A stretch of DNA of 50,436 nt, from NCBI RefSeq assembly GCF_001550095.1, contig NZ_LRUC01000029.1, positions 1 through 50,436 of the forward strand, written 5' to 3'. A model generated the notes under the pieces. It was not told where the DNA came from. It made no database searches and worked only from the letters and a program-made list of their open reading frames with translations. Origin of the DNA: Celeribacter ethanolicus (GTDB lineage Bacteria > Pseudomonadota > Alphaproteobacteria > Rhodobacterales > Rhodobacteraceae). The translations under genes were made by a program, and so were the position numbers. Within the stretch, counting starts at the first letter, position 1. The number at the start of each line of letters is the position of its first letter. This document shows, one piece after another, positions 36,047-44,989 of the stretch.

Positions 36047-36109
36047 GTTCGGGAATCCAGATGAGGGTTTGTCCCTCAATACAGGCTTCCCGATCCGAGG
36101 CCAAGCGGA

Positions 36110-36763
36110 TCAGACGAGGGTCGCGATCACCGCGCGCAGCACATCGACACCCCAGCCCTTTTCCGAGGAGGTGACGATGAGTTCGGGGTAGGCGGCCGGG
36201 TGTTTGGAAATCTTCTCGCGCACCTGTTCGATGACTTGCTGGCGTTCGACCTCCTTGACCTTGTCAGCCTTGGTCAGCACGACCTGAAAGGTCACGGCGG
36301 ATTTGTCGAGAAGCGTCATGATCTCCTCGTCCACCTCTTTCACCCCATGGCGGCTGTCGATCAGAACAAAAGCGCGGCGCAAAGTGGCGCGACCGGACAG
36401 GTAGGCCTTGAGCAGGCGCTGCCATTTCTCGACGGTTTTCACCGGGGCCTTGGCAAAGCCATAGCCGGGAAGATCGACGAGGTAATGGCTGTCGGCACAG
36501 GTGAAAAAGTTGATCTCCTGCGTCCGGCCCGGGGTGTTCGAGGCGCGTGCAAGCGCCTTGCGCCCGGTCAACGCGTTGATCAGAGACGATTTTCCGACGT
36601 TCGAGCGTCCCGCGAAACAGACCTCCAGCCGGTCGTCCGGGGGCATGCCGTCCATCGCGACGACGCCTTTGAGAAATTCTGTCTCGCCTGCAAACAGCAA
36701 GCGGCCCTTTTCGAGGGCCGCCGCATCTGGTTCAGCGATGGGAAACTGTAGATCCATCGTCAT
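36110..36763 (-). CDS. engB: Ribosome biogenesis GTP-binding protein YihA/YsxC
   Basis: EngB is an essential GTPase for large-subunit assembly. The 217-residue protein has G1 AGRSNVGKSSLINAL, G2 TPGRTQEINFF, G3 DLPGYGFAK, G4 TKADK and the SS(E)KGWG end motif. It lies eight bases after yidC in the same direction and 63 before argB, one likely transcript. Confidence 0.96.
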   Translation of the reverse strand: MTMDLQFPIAEPDAAALEKGRLLFAGETEFLKGVVAMDGMPPDDRLEVCFAGRSNVGKSSLINALTGRKALARASNTPGRTQEINFFTCADSHYLVDLPGYGFAKAPVKTVEKWQRLLKAYLSGRATLRRAFVLIDSRHGVKEVDEEIMTLLDKSAVTFQVVLTKADKVKEVERQQVIEQVREKISKHPAAYPELIVTSSEKGWGVDVLRAVIATLV

Positions 36764-36771
36764 TCACGCCC

Positions 36772-38586
36772 TCAGGCGCCCTTTTTCTTGAGCCTCAGCG
36801 AGCGCAGCACATTGCCGAACACGTCGGGACGGTGACCGTGGCTCCACATGATCAGATACTGCTGAGTGAAGGTGATCGTGTTGTTGCAAATCCAGTAGAG
36901 CACCAGACCCGAGGCGAAATTGCCGAGCATGAACATGAACACCCAGGGCATCCATGCCATGATCATCGCCTGCGACGCATCGGTCGGCGCCGGGTTGAGT
37001 TTCTGTTGCAGCCACATCGAGATCCCCAGGAGGATCGGCAACACGCCGAGCGACAGGAAGGCCAGGGCCGAACCGGCTTCCGGTGCCGCGAAGGGCAGCA
37101 GGCCGAAGAGGTTGAGGATTGAGGTCGGATCCGGTGCGGAGAGGTCGTGAATCCAGCCGATCCACGGCGCGTGGTAGAGTTCGATGGTGACAAAGATCAC
37201 CTTATAGAGCGAGAAGAACACGGGGATCTGTAAGAGGATCGGCAAACAGCCGGAGGCCGGGTTCACCTTGTTCTTCTTGTAGAGCTCCATCATGCCGCGC
37301 TGGAGTTTTTCCTTGTCCTCACCGGCCTGTTCCTTGAGCTTCTCCATCTCCGGCTGAAGCTCTTTCATCCGCGCCATGGAGACGTAGGATTTATAGGCCA
37401 GCGGGAACATGATGCCCTTGATGATCAGGGTCAGAATGAGGATGGACCAGCCCATGTTACCGATCAGGCCATGCAGCGCGTGCAGGATGCGGAAGATCGG
37501 TTTGGTGAAATACCAGAACCAGCCCCAGTCAATCGAATCGACGAAACGGTAGAAGCCGTTGTCATCCTGATAATGTTTGATCGTTTCCCATTCCTTCGCA
37601 CCGGCGAAGAGGAAGGAGGTGGTCGTCACGCTGGCGCCGGGAGCGACGTCGACCGTCGGCATGCGGGTCTCGACCTGATAGATATTGCCGGCCTCGACGT
37701 ATTTCGCCACGGAGGTGAAGCTCTGCCCGGGTTGCGGCACAAGAGAGGTCATCCAGTACTTGTCGGTGAAACCGGTCCAGCCGTTGGCCTCAACGGAGAC
37801 GACCGAAACCTTGCCGCCTTCGCGTGGGTCGTAATCGAAATCGACGATGTTCTTGTATTTCTCTTCGTCCAGTTCCTTGTCGGAAAGGCGCACCAGACCT
37901 TCATGCAGGACGGGCGAGCGCACGGTGCGCTCCGGCGTGCCGTGACGGGCCACGACGCCATAGGCAAAGAGCCGGGCGGCGGCGTCGCCCGCGTTCTCCA
38001 CGGATTGGGTGATGGTGAAGAGATAATTGTCGTCGACCGAGATTTCACGATGGAAAACAAGGCCCTTGCCATTGTCCCATCTCAGGGAGATGGGGCTGTC
38101 CGGGGTGAGTTCCGAACCGCTTTCCACGCTCCAGAGCGTGTTGGCGCCCGGGACGTCCTCAACGGTCAATGCGCCACCGGGGGCCCAGCCATAGGTGGCG
38201 TAATAGGGGGTGGCATCGCCGATGGGCTCGAGCAGAGTCACGATCTCGTCGCCGTCGATTTCCGTCTTGTAATCCTTGAGGGACAGATCGTCGATGCGAC
38301 CGCCGACGAGGGAGAGCGAGCCGATGACACGCGGGGTCTCGATGGCAATGCGCGGCGCCTCGGCAGAGGCAGAAGCCGTTTCCGCAACGGATGGGGCCTC
38401 CGCAGTGCCGGTTGCCGCTGGCGGTGCGACGGCGGTCGTTTGCCCGGCGTCAGTATTGGCAACTTCCGTCACCGTCGCATTCGGATCCGTCACGGTCTCC
38501 GGTGCGGGGAACAGGATCGTCCACCCAAGCATTACGATGCCGCTCAGCACCACGGCAAGAATCAGGTTCTTGTTTTGATCGTCCAT
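36772..38586 (-). CDS. yidC: Membrane protein insertase YidC
   Basis: YidC inserts inner-membrane proteins alone or with SecYEG. The 604-residue protein has an N-terminal anchor (LILAVVLSGIVMLGWTILF), a large periplasmic beta domain preceded by an Ala/Thr/Glu-rich linker, and the C-terminal five-helix core with the conserved positively charged groove and GCLPILLQIPVFFSLYKVIF. Its last residues LRSLRLKKKGA are basic, as expected. Association with rnpA and rpmH nearby is the ancestral arrangement. Confidence 0.97.
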   Translation of the reverse strand: MDDQNKNLILAVVLSGIVMLGWTILFPAPETVTDPNATVTEVANTDAGQTTAVAPPAATGTAEAPSVAETASASAEAPRIAIETPRVIGSLSLVGGRIDDLSLKDYKTEIDGDEIVTLLEPIGDATPYYATYGWAPGGALTVEDVPGANTLWSVESGSELTPDSPISLRWDNGKGLVFHREISVDDNYLFTITQSVENAGDAAARLFAYGVVARHGTPERTVRSPVLHEGLVRLSDKELDEEKYKNIVDFDYDPREGGKVSVVSVEANGWTGFTDKYWMTSLVPQPGQSFTSVAKYVEAGNIYQVETRMPTVDVAPGASVTTTSFLFAGAKEWETIKHYQDDNGFYRFVDSIDWGWFWYFTKPIFRILHALHGLIGNMGWSILILTLIIKGIMFPLAYKSYVSMARMKELQPEMEKLKEQAGEDKEKLQRGMMELYKKNKVNPASGCLPILLQIPVFFSLYKVIFVTIELYHAPWIGWIHDLSAPDPTSILNLFGLLPFAAPEAGSALAFLSLGVLPILLGISMWLQQKLNPAPTDASQAMIMAWMPWVFMFMLGNFASGLVLYWICNNTITFTQQYLIMWSHGHRPDVFGNVLRSLRLKKKGA

Positions 38587-38690
38587 CTAGGCCGCCCGAT
38601 TTTGGAATTCAGTCTCGGGTGGTTCAACCTCCCAGAAGCCCTGAGGTCAAGCGGTTTCGGCTATTTCCTCAGGAAAATGCCGGAAAGTGA

Positions 38691-40226
38691 TCAACTCGCG
38701 CGCCGTCCGATCTGCGGCGCCTGCGCCAGTTTGCGATTGTGGGTTTCCATCCACGCGAGCGTCTGCTCGAAGGCCATCGGGCGGGAGATCGAAAAGCCTT
38801 GTACATGATTGCACCCCAACTGGGAGAGCATGGCATGTTCTCCAACGGTTTCCACACCTTCGGCAAGGGTCGCGAGGTCGAGCCGCTCCGCCATGGTGAG
38901 AATGGCCGCCAGCATGCTTTGCTGATCCCGATCGAGATCGCAGCGCGATACGTAGGAACGGTCGATCTTGATACGTTTCACGGCGAAACGGCGAATGTTG
39001 GCGATGGAGGCATGACCTGTGCCGTAATCGTCGAGATCAATGCCGCAGCCCATTTCCTTGAGCGCCCAGATGTTTCGGGTGATCGTGTCGTTGTCCGAGG
39101 AGGAAATGACGCTTTCGAGGATTTCCACGCTCAAACGCGAAGGCAGCAGCTCGAAGCGATCCAGTTCCCATCGGATCTTGTCCACGATTTTCGGATTGGC
39201 GAGGTCGGTCGGTGAAAAGTTGACGGCGACGGAAGGGATATGAAAACCGGCGCGATCCCAGGTCTTGAGCGCTTTCAGAGCGTGATAGAGCATCACTTCG
39301 CTCAGACGTTCCAGGAGGCCGAGTTCTTCGATATCCGACATGAACTGACCGGGGGTGAGAATGCCCTGTTCGGGATGAGCCCAGCGCGCGAGCGCCTCCA
39401 TGCCGGAGACCTCACCGGTATCGGTGGAAATCTGTGGCTGGAACCAGGGCAGGATTTGCCCGTTCTCAAGCGCTTCGCCGACATCGGTGTTCAGACTGAT
39501 GCGGTCGAGTGTGCGTGGCGAAATGGCCGGGGAATAGGCGCGGATCGAACCGGGGCCATTGTGATGCGCATCGCTCAGGGCGATTTCTGCGGCGTCGAGA
39601 AAGGCCTGACCCGAGGCGGCGGGGGCGCGATTGGGCATGCAGAACCCGATGGAGGCCGTGGCGAAGATTTTGCTCGCGTTGATCGAGAAGGGTTCGGACA
39701 GAGCCGCCTGTAGGCGGGAGGCCAGTTGAATGAGGGATTCGAGATCGGCGCGCCGGACCGGCGCAAGTGCAATGGCGAAACGTGCGCCTTCGAGCCGGGC
39801 GATGGTGTCGTGATCGCGCAGAGCATCCTGAAGGCGACGGGTCGCGGCGATCAGGATGTCATCGCTTGCGGAGGCGCCGAACCCCGAGCCGAGCGCACGG
39901 AAATCGTCGATCTCAACGACGAGGCAGGCGGTGGTGCGGCCCGTCGTGTCCCGGGCATCAAGAATCTGGTCCAACGTGTCGGTGATCGCCCGTCGCAGGG
40001 GCAGTCCGGTGAGGCCATCGCGCGCAACAGGGCCATGGCGACATACACCATTCGTCACGCTCAGAAAGGCCGCGAGCGCTGGCAACAGGAGTGCGCAGGC
40101 AATGAGAAGGCTTTCGCCGCCGAACCAATAGGCGCCGAGGCACAGCGCAGGGAGGAAAGCGAGTGTCTGTGGCCCCGTCAGGGCATCGCGCAGGCGGTAA
40201 AGCTTGGCTGCGATGTCGTTCGGCAT
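38691..40226 (-). CDS. Degenerate GGDEF - intact EAL phosphodiesterase
   Basis: The 511-residue protein has two N-terminal membrane helices (about 18-56), a GGDEF-fold domain and an EAL domain. The GGDEF active site is lost: the signature is replaced by EGARF (RLEGARFAIAL). The EAL domain retains GMEALARW, the metal and substrate residues in VNFSPTDL, VEILES, DLDDYGTGHAS, KIDRSYV and the EGVET loop followed by QGF. It therefore probably degrades cyclic di-GMP and may sense GTP or be regulated by the dead cyclase domain. The start at 40226 has a GGACAAG site. Confidence 0.9.
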   Translation of the reverse strand: MPNDIAAKLYRLRDALTGPQTLAFLPALCLGAYWFGGESLLIACALLLPALAAFLSVTNGVCRHGPVARDGLTGLPLRRAITDTLDQILDARDTTGRTTACLVVEIDDFRALGSGFGASASDDILIAATRRLQDALRDHDTIARLEGARFAIALAPVRRADLESLIQLASRLQAALSEPFSINASKIFATASIGFCMPNRAPAASGQAFLDAAEIALSDAHHNGPGSIRAYSPAISPRTLDRISLNTDVGEALENGQILPWFQPQISTDTGEVSGMEALARWAHPEQGILTPGQFMSDIEELGLLERLSEVMLYHALKALKTWDRAGFHIPSVAVNFSPTDLANPKIVDKIRWELDRFELLPSRLSVEILESVISSSDNDTITRNIWALKEMGCGIDLDDYGTGHASIANIRRFAVKRIKIDRSYVSRCDLDRDQQSMLAAILTMAERLDLATLAEGVETVGEHAMLSQLGCNHVQGFSISRPMAFEQTLAWMETHNRKLAQAPQIGRRAS

Positions 40227-40318
40227 GGTTCTTGTCCCGGTCTGTTCCGTGGCGTCTGTTCTGTGGCCGGAATGGCCTGTGACACCCTGGAACATGCCCC
40301 AAGAAAGTGGCCGGTCGG

Positions 40319-41200
40319 TTAACGCAACCTTGGGATTTCCATAGAATTTTCATCATTCGAATCCTTGATCGTGCGCTCCGTGCGCGTAAGGCCAAGGAAG
40401 TCGAAGAGTTTCGGGTCCATCATATGCGACGGCCGGATGTTGGTCAGGGCCTTGAACATCACCTGGCGGCGACCGGGGCTGTTTTTCTCCCAGCCGTCGA
40501 GAATCTGTTTGACCTGCTGGCGTTGCAGCCCGTCCTGCGAGCCGCACAGATCGCAGGGGATGATGGGATAATTCATCGCCCGGGCGAATTTCTCGCAATC
40601 TTCTTCGGCGACATGGGCGAGCGGACGGTAAACGAACAGATCGCCTTCCTCGTTCACAAGCTTCGGCGGCATGGTGGCAAGCCGCCCGCCGTGGAAGAGA
40701 TTCATGAAAAAGGTTTCGAGAATATCGTCACGATGGTGTCCAAGGACGACTGCGGTACAGCCCTCCTCGCGCGCGATTCGGTAAAGGTTGCCGCGCCGCA
40801 GGCGCGAGCAGAGTGCGCAATAGGTCCGCCCTTGCGGCACCTTGTCCATAACGATGGAATAGGTATCCTGATACTCAATGCGGTGCGGCACCTGCATTTT
40901 CTCAAGGAATTCCGGCAGCACGGTCGCGGGGAAGCCCGGCTGACCCTGATCGAGATTGCAGGCCACAAGCTCGACCGGCAACATGCCGCGCCATTTCAGC
41001 TCGTAGAGGGCGGCGAGCATCGTATAGCTGTCCTTGCCGCCGGAGAGGCACACGAGCCATTTCGCGCCGCGTTCGACCATGCCGTATTGCTCGACCGCCT
41101 CGCGCACATTGCGGATGATCCGCTTGCGCAGTTTCTTGAACTCCGTGGTGGAGGGCGCGCCGTGGAACAGCGGATGGATATCGTCGAGATCATCAAGCAT
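40319..41200 (-). CDS. ttcA: tRNA 2-thiocytidine synthetase TtcA
   Basis: TtcA adds sulfur to cytidine 32 in tRNA, using an iron-sulfur cluster. The 293-residue enzyme shows the PP-loop [10 protein letters not shown] and two CxxC motifs ([17 protein letters not shown]). The start at 41200 is chosen because the family begins [12 protein letters not shown]; an upstream start at 41335 would add 45 unlikely residues. It lies about 92 bases before the EAL gene. Confidence 0.95.
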   Translation of the reverse strand: MLDDLDDIHPLFHGAPSTTEFKKLRKRIIRNVREAVEQYGMVERGAKWLVCLSGGKDSYTMLAALYELKWRGMLPVELVACNLDQGQPGFPATVLPEFLEKMQVPHRIEYQDTYSIVMDKVPQGRTYCALCSRLRRGNLYRIAREEGCTAVVLGHHRDDILETFFMNLFHGGRLATMPPKLVNEEGDLFVYRPLAHVAEEDCEKFARAMNYPIIPCDLCGSQDGLQRQQVKQILDGWEKNSPGRRQVMFKALTNIRPSHMMDPKLFDFLGLTRTERTIKDSNDENSMEIPRLR

Positions 41201-41312
41201 GGCGCGGGAATAGGGCCTTTCCCCCAGTCTCGCAAGAGGGTCAGTGCGCCGGATCAAGGACGAAGATCGTTGAGTGTGAGAGAATGAGCCTGTTTGAAAG
41301 AGGGGGTGCATT

Positions 41313-41711
41313 ATGCCTGAACGAGATGTTTCCAATCGTATGAATATTGTTCACATGAAGGTTGTAGCGGGGAAGGAGATGGCGAAGCTCAGAATTGCCA
41401 TCCCGGATTTGCCCGAGGAGAAGATTGAGGAAACCTGGTTCTGTTCCGTGCCGCATGTCTTCGGGGCGGCCAGAGGCGCTGTGGCTTGGCAGGGAGGGCG
41501 CAAGCTGGGTCTGTTCGCCATGGCAGATGTGATCTGGGACAAGAAGCTCGGCTATCGGCGCATTCAGGACGGCGTCACGGCTTATGGCGTGCTCGACATT
41601 CCGGAAGAGGGGCTACTGTCGGTGGGCGCCGGGGAGGGGGACCGGCTGAGCAGTCGCACCTGTGGTGCCGGTCACTGGGTGCTTGAGCGTAAGGAAACGA
41701 AAGACCGTTAG
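41313..41711 (+). CDS. Hypothetical protein, 132 residues
   Basis: I do not recognise this protein. It is soluble, has no signal, and contains [40 protein letters not shown] and an [12 protein letters not shown] end. The codon use fits the genome. An AGAGGGGG site precedes the ATG at 41313; alternative starts at 41340 and 41355 exist. It is the only plus-strand gene among minus-strand genes here and its last four bases overlap yidD convergently. Confidence 0.65.
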   Translation: MPERDVSNRMNIVHMKVVAGKEMAKLRIAIPDLPEEKIEETWFCSVPHVFGAARGAVAWQGGRKLGLFAMADVIWDKKLGYRRIQDGVTAYGVLDIPEEGLLSVGAGEGDRLSSRTCGAGHWVLERKETKDR

Positions 41712-41965
41712 GCTTTGCGGTCCGGGGTGGCGGATTTGGATTTCGGCTCGGGCACGGGATCGTACCCCATGCCGCCCAGCGGATGACAGCGCCCGATGCG
41801 ACGGATGGCGAGCCATGTGCCCTTGATCGCGCCATGTTTTTCCAGCGCTTCCATCGCATAGGCCGAACAGGTTGGCTGATAGCGGCAATTGTGCCCGACG
41901 AAAGGTGAAAACACCTTGCGATAGGCGCGCACGGGCAGGGAAATGACAAAGGCGAGCGGGGTCAT
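41708..41965 (-). CDS. yidD: Membrane protein insertion efficiency factor YidD
   Basis: The 85-residue protein has the YidD pattern [32 protein letters not shown], with its conserved cysteines, and [15 protein letters not shown]. YidD assists YidC-dependent insertion. ATGA overlap with rnpA couples their translation. Confidence 0.96.
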   Translation of the reverse strand: MTPLAFVISLPVRAYRKVFSPFVGHNCRYQPTCSAYAMEALEKHGAIKGTWLAIRRIGRCHPLGGMGYDPVPEPKSKSATPDRKA

Positions 41966-42399
41966 GTGTGGTCTCCATGGACTTTCCTCAGGGCATATCT
42001 GAGGTCTTTCAGCAGGAGATCAAAGGGCCGCGCGCTTGTGTCGCTCTTCTTGCCGATCAGCACGTAATCCCACCCGTCGCGACCAAGCTCGGGAATCACC
42101 AGACGGGCCGCTTCGCGCAGGCGTCGCTTGGCATGGTTGCGGGCGACGGCGTTACCGACCTTTTTGGAGCAGGTATAGCCGACCCGGATGCCCGTGGCGG
42201 GCTCCGTGGCGTCGCGTTTGCGGCCCTGCAAGAGAAAGCTCGACGTTCCCTGACGCCGCGCGCGGGCCGCTTTCAGGAAATCGTTGCGTTTCGACAATGT
42301 CACGAGGGGGGATGCATTATGCAGGCATGACAAAACCGCCGACTGCAACCCTTCGGCGTCGGCAAGTGCCTTGTCCTCGGGTGCGTTCGGCGGTGTCAT
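41962..42399 (-). CDS. rnpA: Ribonuclease P protein component
   Basis: RnpA is the protein cofactor of RNase P. The 145-residue product is longer than E. coli RnpA at the N terminus and has the RNR motif in [15 protein letters not shown] and the [18 protein letters not shown] start of the fold. It follows rpmH by 36 bases. Confidence 0.95.
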   Translation of the reverse strand: MTPPNAPEDKALADAEGLQSAVLSCLHNASPLVTLSKRNDFLKAARARRQGTSSFLLQGRKRDATEPATGIRVGYTCSKKVGNAVARNHAKRRLREAARLVIPELGRDGWDYVLIGKKSDTSARPFDLLLKDLRYALRKVHGDHT

Positions 42400-42435
42400 C
42401 AGCTTTGCCTGTTCAGGCGGTCCCGGAAGCGCGAA

Positions 42436-42570
42436 TTACGCGGAGAGGGACTTGCGGCCACGAGCGCGGCGCGCGTTCAGAACCTTGCGGCCGGCTTTGG
42501 TGGCCATACGGGCACGGAAGCCGTGACGGCGCTTGCGGACGAGGTTGCTCGGTTGATAGGTGCGTTTCAT
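42436..42570 (-). CDS. rpmH: 50S ribosomal protein L34
   Basis: A 44-residue very basic protein, [20 protein letters not shown], ending [16 protein letters not shown]. It matches L34 along its whole length. It is the first gene of the rpmH-rnpA-yidD run, with its own promoter upstream. Confidence 0.97.
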   Translation of the reverse strand: MKRTYQPSNLVRKRRHGFRARMATKAGRKVLNARRARGRKSLSA

Positions 42571-42671
42571 CGCGCCATCTCCATCGGTTGCGTTGGGGCC
42601 CAAACCCGATCGTCACTGCCGATCTGGCGCATGACAAGGGATTCGAAGGCGAGTAATCGTTCGAAGCCCTG

Positions 42672-42700
42672 CCAATAGGAGGCTCGCGGGCGGTTGTCAA
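42672..42700 (-). promoter_or_regulatory. Promoter of rpmH
   Basis: Read on the minus strand, TTGACA and TATTGG are 17 bases apart, with the start near 42665, about 95 bases before rpmH. The 306-base gap 42571-42876 has no convincing gene besides this leader and the upstream region of the next plus-strand gene. Confidence 0.75.
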
Positions 42701-42876
42701 TTCTCATGCGCCGGAAATCTGTAACAAAATGGCCGACACGATGGTTGATAAGGGGCAAAGCCCTGACAGATGATCACCGGCGCGTGAGACCTGCGGCGAA
42801 AGACTGGCGCAGTCCTGCCGGATTGCGCATGCTGGCACAACCCTTGTGATGGACCCTGCGACAGAAAGGCGGGCTT

Positions 42877-43611
42877 GTGCAAAGCGACACGGATCGACGC
42901 GGCAAACGGCATCTCTGGGCGCTGGTGCTTTTTGCGCTTTGTGCGGTGATGCTGGCTGTGCTGTTGCGCGGGCATCTGAGCTTCGAGGCTCTGTCGGCGA
43001 ATCGCGCCGGGCTCGTTGCCTTCACCGAAAGCCATCGAGCGCTTTCGGTGCTGGTCTTCGTTGCGATCTATACCGGCATCGTTGCGCTGTCGCTGCCCGG
43101 GGCGACGGTGTCCACGCTTACGGGCGGTTTCCTGTTCGGGCTGTTCCCGGGGGTGCTGTTCAACATGACGGGGGCGGTGCTCGGAGCGTCTCTTCTGTTC
43201 CTTGCGGCGCGCTGGGGGCTTGGCGATTGGCTTGCGTCCCGAATCGACGCCTCGGAGGGGCGCATTCATCGCATCAAGCGGGGCATCGACGAAAACCAAT
43301 GGTCCATGCTGTTCCTGTTGCGGTTCCTGCCCGTGGTGCCGTTTTTCGTCGCCAACCTTCTGCCCGCCCTGTTCGGCGTACCCTTTCATCGCTTCGTGAT
43401 TTCCACCGCGCTGGGCATCGTGCCGGGGGCTCTGGTCTATACCTCTGTCGGCGCCGGGCTGGGCGAGGTGTTCGAGCGAGGTGAGGCGCCCGATCTCGGA
43501 GTGATTTTCGAGCCCTTCATTCTTCTGCCCCTGTTGGGCCTCTGCCTGCTCGCGCTTCTGCCGGTTTTGTGGAAGGCTTGGCGCAAGGGGGCCATGGTGG
43601 AGCGCGCATGA
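42877..43611 (+). CDS. TVP38/TMEM64 (VTT/DedA-like) membrane protein
   Basis: The 244-residue protein starts at GTG 42877 after AAAGGCGG. It has a first helix (about 10-30), then the conserved VTT core: LPGATVSTLTGGFLFGLFPG, AARWGLGDWLA, and LLRFLPVVPFFVANLLPALF with the arginine and paired prolines of the family. Homologues are integral membrane proteins probably involved in lipid or envelope traffic. Its stop overlaps the flavin reductase start (ATGA), an arrangement frequently seen as a fused or coupled pair in marine bacteria. Confidence 0.88.
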   Translation: MQSDTDRRGKRHLWALVLFALCAVMLAVLLRGHLSFEALSANRAGLVAFTESHRALSVLVFVAIYTGIVALSLPGATVSTLTGGFLFGLFPGVLFNMTGAVLGASLLFLAARWGLGDWLASRIDASEGRIHRIKRGIDENQWSMLFLLRFLPVVPFFVANLLPALFGVPFHRFVISTALGIVPGALVYTSVGAGLGEVFERGEAPDLGVIFEPFILLPLLGLCLLALLPVLWKAWRKGAMVERA

Positions 43612-44981
43612 AGACGATCAGGACCGACATTTGCGTCATCGGGGCCGGGTCCGGCGGGCTCTCCGTTGCGGCGGGTGCAGCCCAGATGGGCGCGCGGGTC
43701 GTGCTCATCGAGAAGGGCGAGATGGGCGGTGATTGTCTCAACACGGGCTGTGTGCCCTCGAAGGCGCTGCTGCATGGCGCCGCATCCGGGATGAGCTTTT
43801 CCGAAGCCATGGTCCATGTGCAACAGACCATCGCCACCATCGCGCCGCATGACAGTCAGGACCGGTTCGAATCCCTTGGCTGCACCGTGATCCGGGAAGA
43901 GGCGCGGTTCACCTCGCCGAAACGCGTGGAGGCTGGAGATACGCGGATCAAGGCGCGCCGCTTCGTCATTGCCACGGGATCGCGGCCCTTCATTCCGCCC
44001 ATCCCCGGGTTGTCGGACGTGCCTTATCTGACGAATGAGACGCTCTGGACCCTGTCCGAATGCCCCGAGCATCTCATGATTCTCGGCGGCGGTCCGATCG
44101 GCATGGAAATGGCCCAGGCCTTCGTCCGGTTCGGGGCCAAGGTGACGGTGATCGAGGTGGGCCGGGTTTTGGCGCGGGGGGATGTCGAGGCGGCTGGTCT
44201 GGTGAAACAAGCCCTGATCGCGGAGGGCGTCCGCATTCTTGAAGAGATAGAGGTCAGCGAAGTTGCGGGGCAGGGCGGGGCGATCTCTCTCTCCCTCTCG
44301 AATGGGTCGCGCCTTTCCGGTTCGCATCTTCTGCTGGCCGCCGGACGGCGCGCCAATTCAGAAGAGCTTGGGCTTGAGCACGCCGATGTGGATCGCAGCA
44401 AAGACGGTATCCAGGTGGGCGCGACTCTTCGGACGTCGAACCGCCGCATCTATGCGCTGGGCGATGTGCTGGCCGATCATCCGCGCTTTACCCATGTCGC
44501 GGGCTATCAGGCCGGGGTGGCGATCCGGGGGCTGCTGTTTGGCCTGCCTGCCAAGCTGCGCGCGGATCATATTCCGCATGCGACCTATACCGATCCCGAG
44601 CTTGCGCAGGTCGGGCTGACCGAAGAGGCGGCGCGAGCGCTTCATGGCGACAGGCTTGAGGTGGTGCGGGCCGAGTTTTCGGGCAATGACCGGGCGGTTG
44701 CGACGGGCCGGGCCGGGCCGGGGTTTATCAAGCTCATGGTGGTCAAATCGCGGCCCGTCGGCGTGACCATCGTCGGGCCTGAGGCGGGTGAATTGATCGC
44801 GCTTTGGTCGCTTGCGGTCTCGGCAAAGCTCAAGATGAGGCAGATCGCAGGCATGATCGCGCCCTATCCGACATTGGCTGAGCTTAACAAACGTGTGACA
44901 AGTGCCTATTTTATCCCGAGACTTTTCGATAATCGAAAGCTCAAACGGGTCGTGCAAGTGATTCAGAGGCTTTTGCCATAA
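43608..44981 (+). CDS. Class I pyridine nucleotide-disulfide oxidoreductase (mercuric-reductase-like)
   Basis: The 457-residue flavoprotein has the FAD motif VIGAGSGGLSV (GxGxxG, residues 12-17), the redox-active pair Cys43 and Cys48 in GGDCLNTGCVPSK, an NAD(P)-binding GGGPIGMEMAQ and the second FAD motif YALGDV. The C-terminal dimerisation domain ends at APYPTLAELNKRV. It is like dihydrolipoamide dehydrogenase and MerA but lacks MerA's C-terminal cysteine pair and N-terminal metal-binding domain, so mercury reduction is unlikely. Coupled to the TVP38 gene. Confidence 0.9.
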   Translation: MKTIRTDICVIGAGSGGLSVAAGAAQMGARVVLIEKGEMGGDCLNTGCVPSKALLHGAASGMSFSEAMVHVQQTIATIAPHDSQDRFESLGCTVIREEARFTSPKRVEAGDTRIKARRFVIATGSRPFIPPIPGLSDVPYLTNETLWTLSECPEHLMILGGGPIGMEMAQAFVRFGAKVTVIEVGRVLARGDVEAAGLVKQALIAEGVRILEEIEVSEVAGQGGAISLSLSNGSRLSGSHLLLAAGRRANSEELGLEHADVDRSKDGIQVGATLRTSNRRIYALGDVLADHPRFTHVAGYQAGVAIRGLLFGLPAKLRADHIPHATYTDPELAQVGLTEEAARALHGDRLEVVRAEFSGNDRAVATGRAGPGFIKLMVVKSRPVGVTIVGPEAGELIALWSLAVSAKLKMRQIAGMIAPYPTLAELNKRVTSAYFIPRLFDNRKLKRVVQVIQRLLP

Positions 44982-44989
44982 GGGACAGG

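Noticed and set aside
43608-44981. Mercuric reductase (merA) and mercury resistance
   Set aside because: The C-terminal vicinal cysteines and the N-terminal metal-binding domain are missing and no mer genes are nearby.
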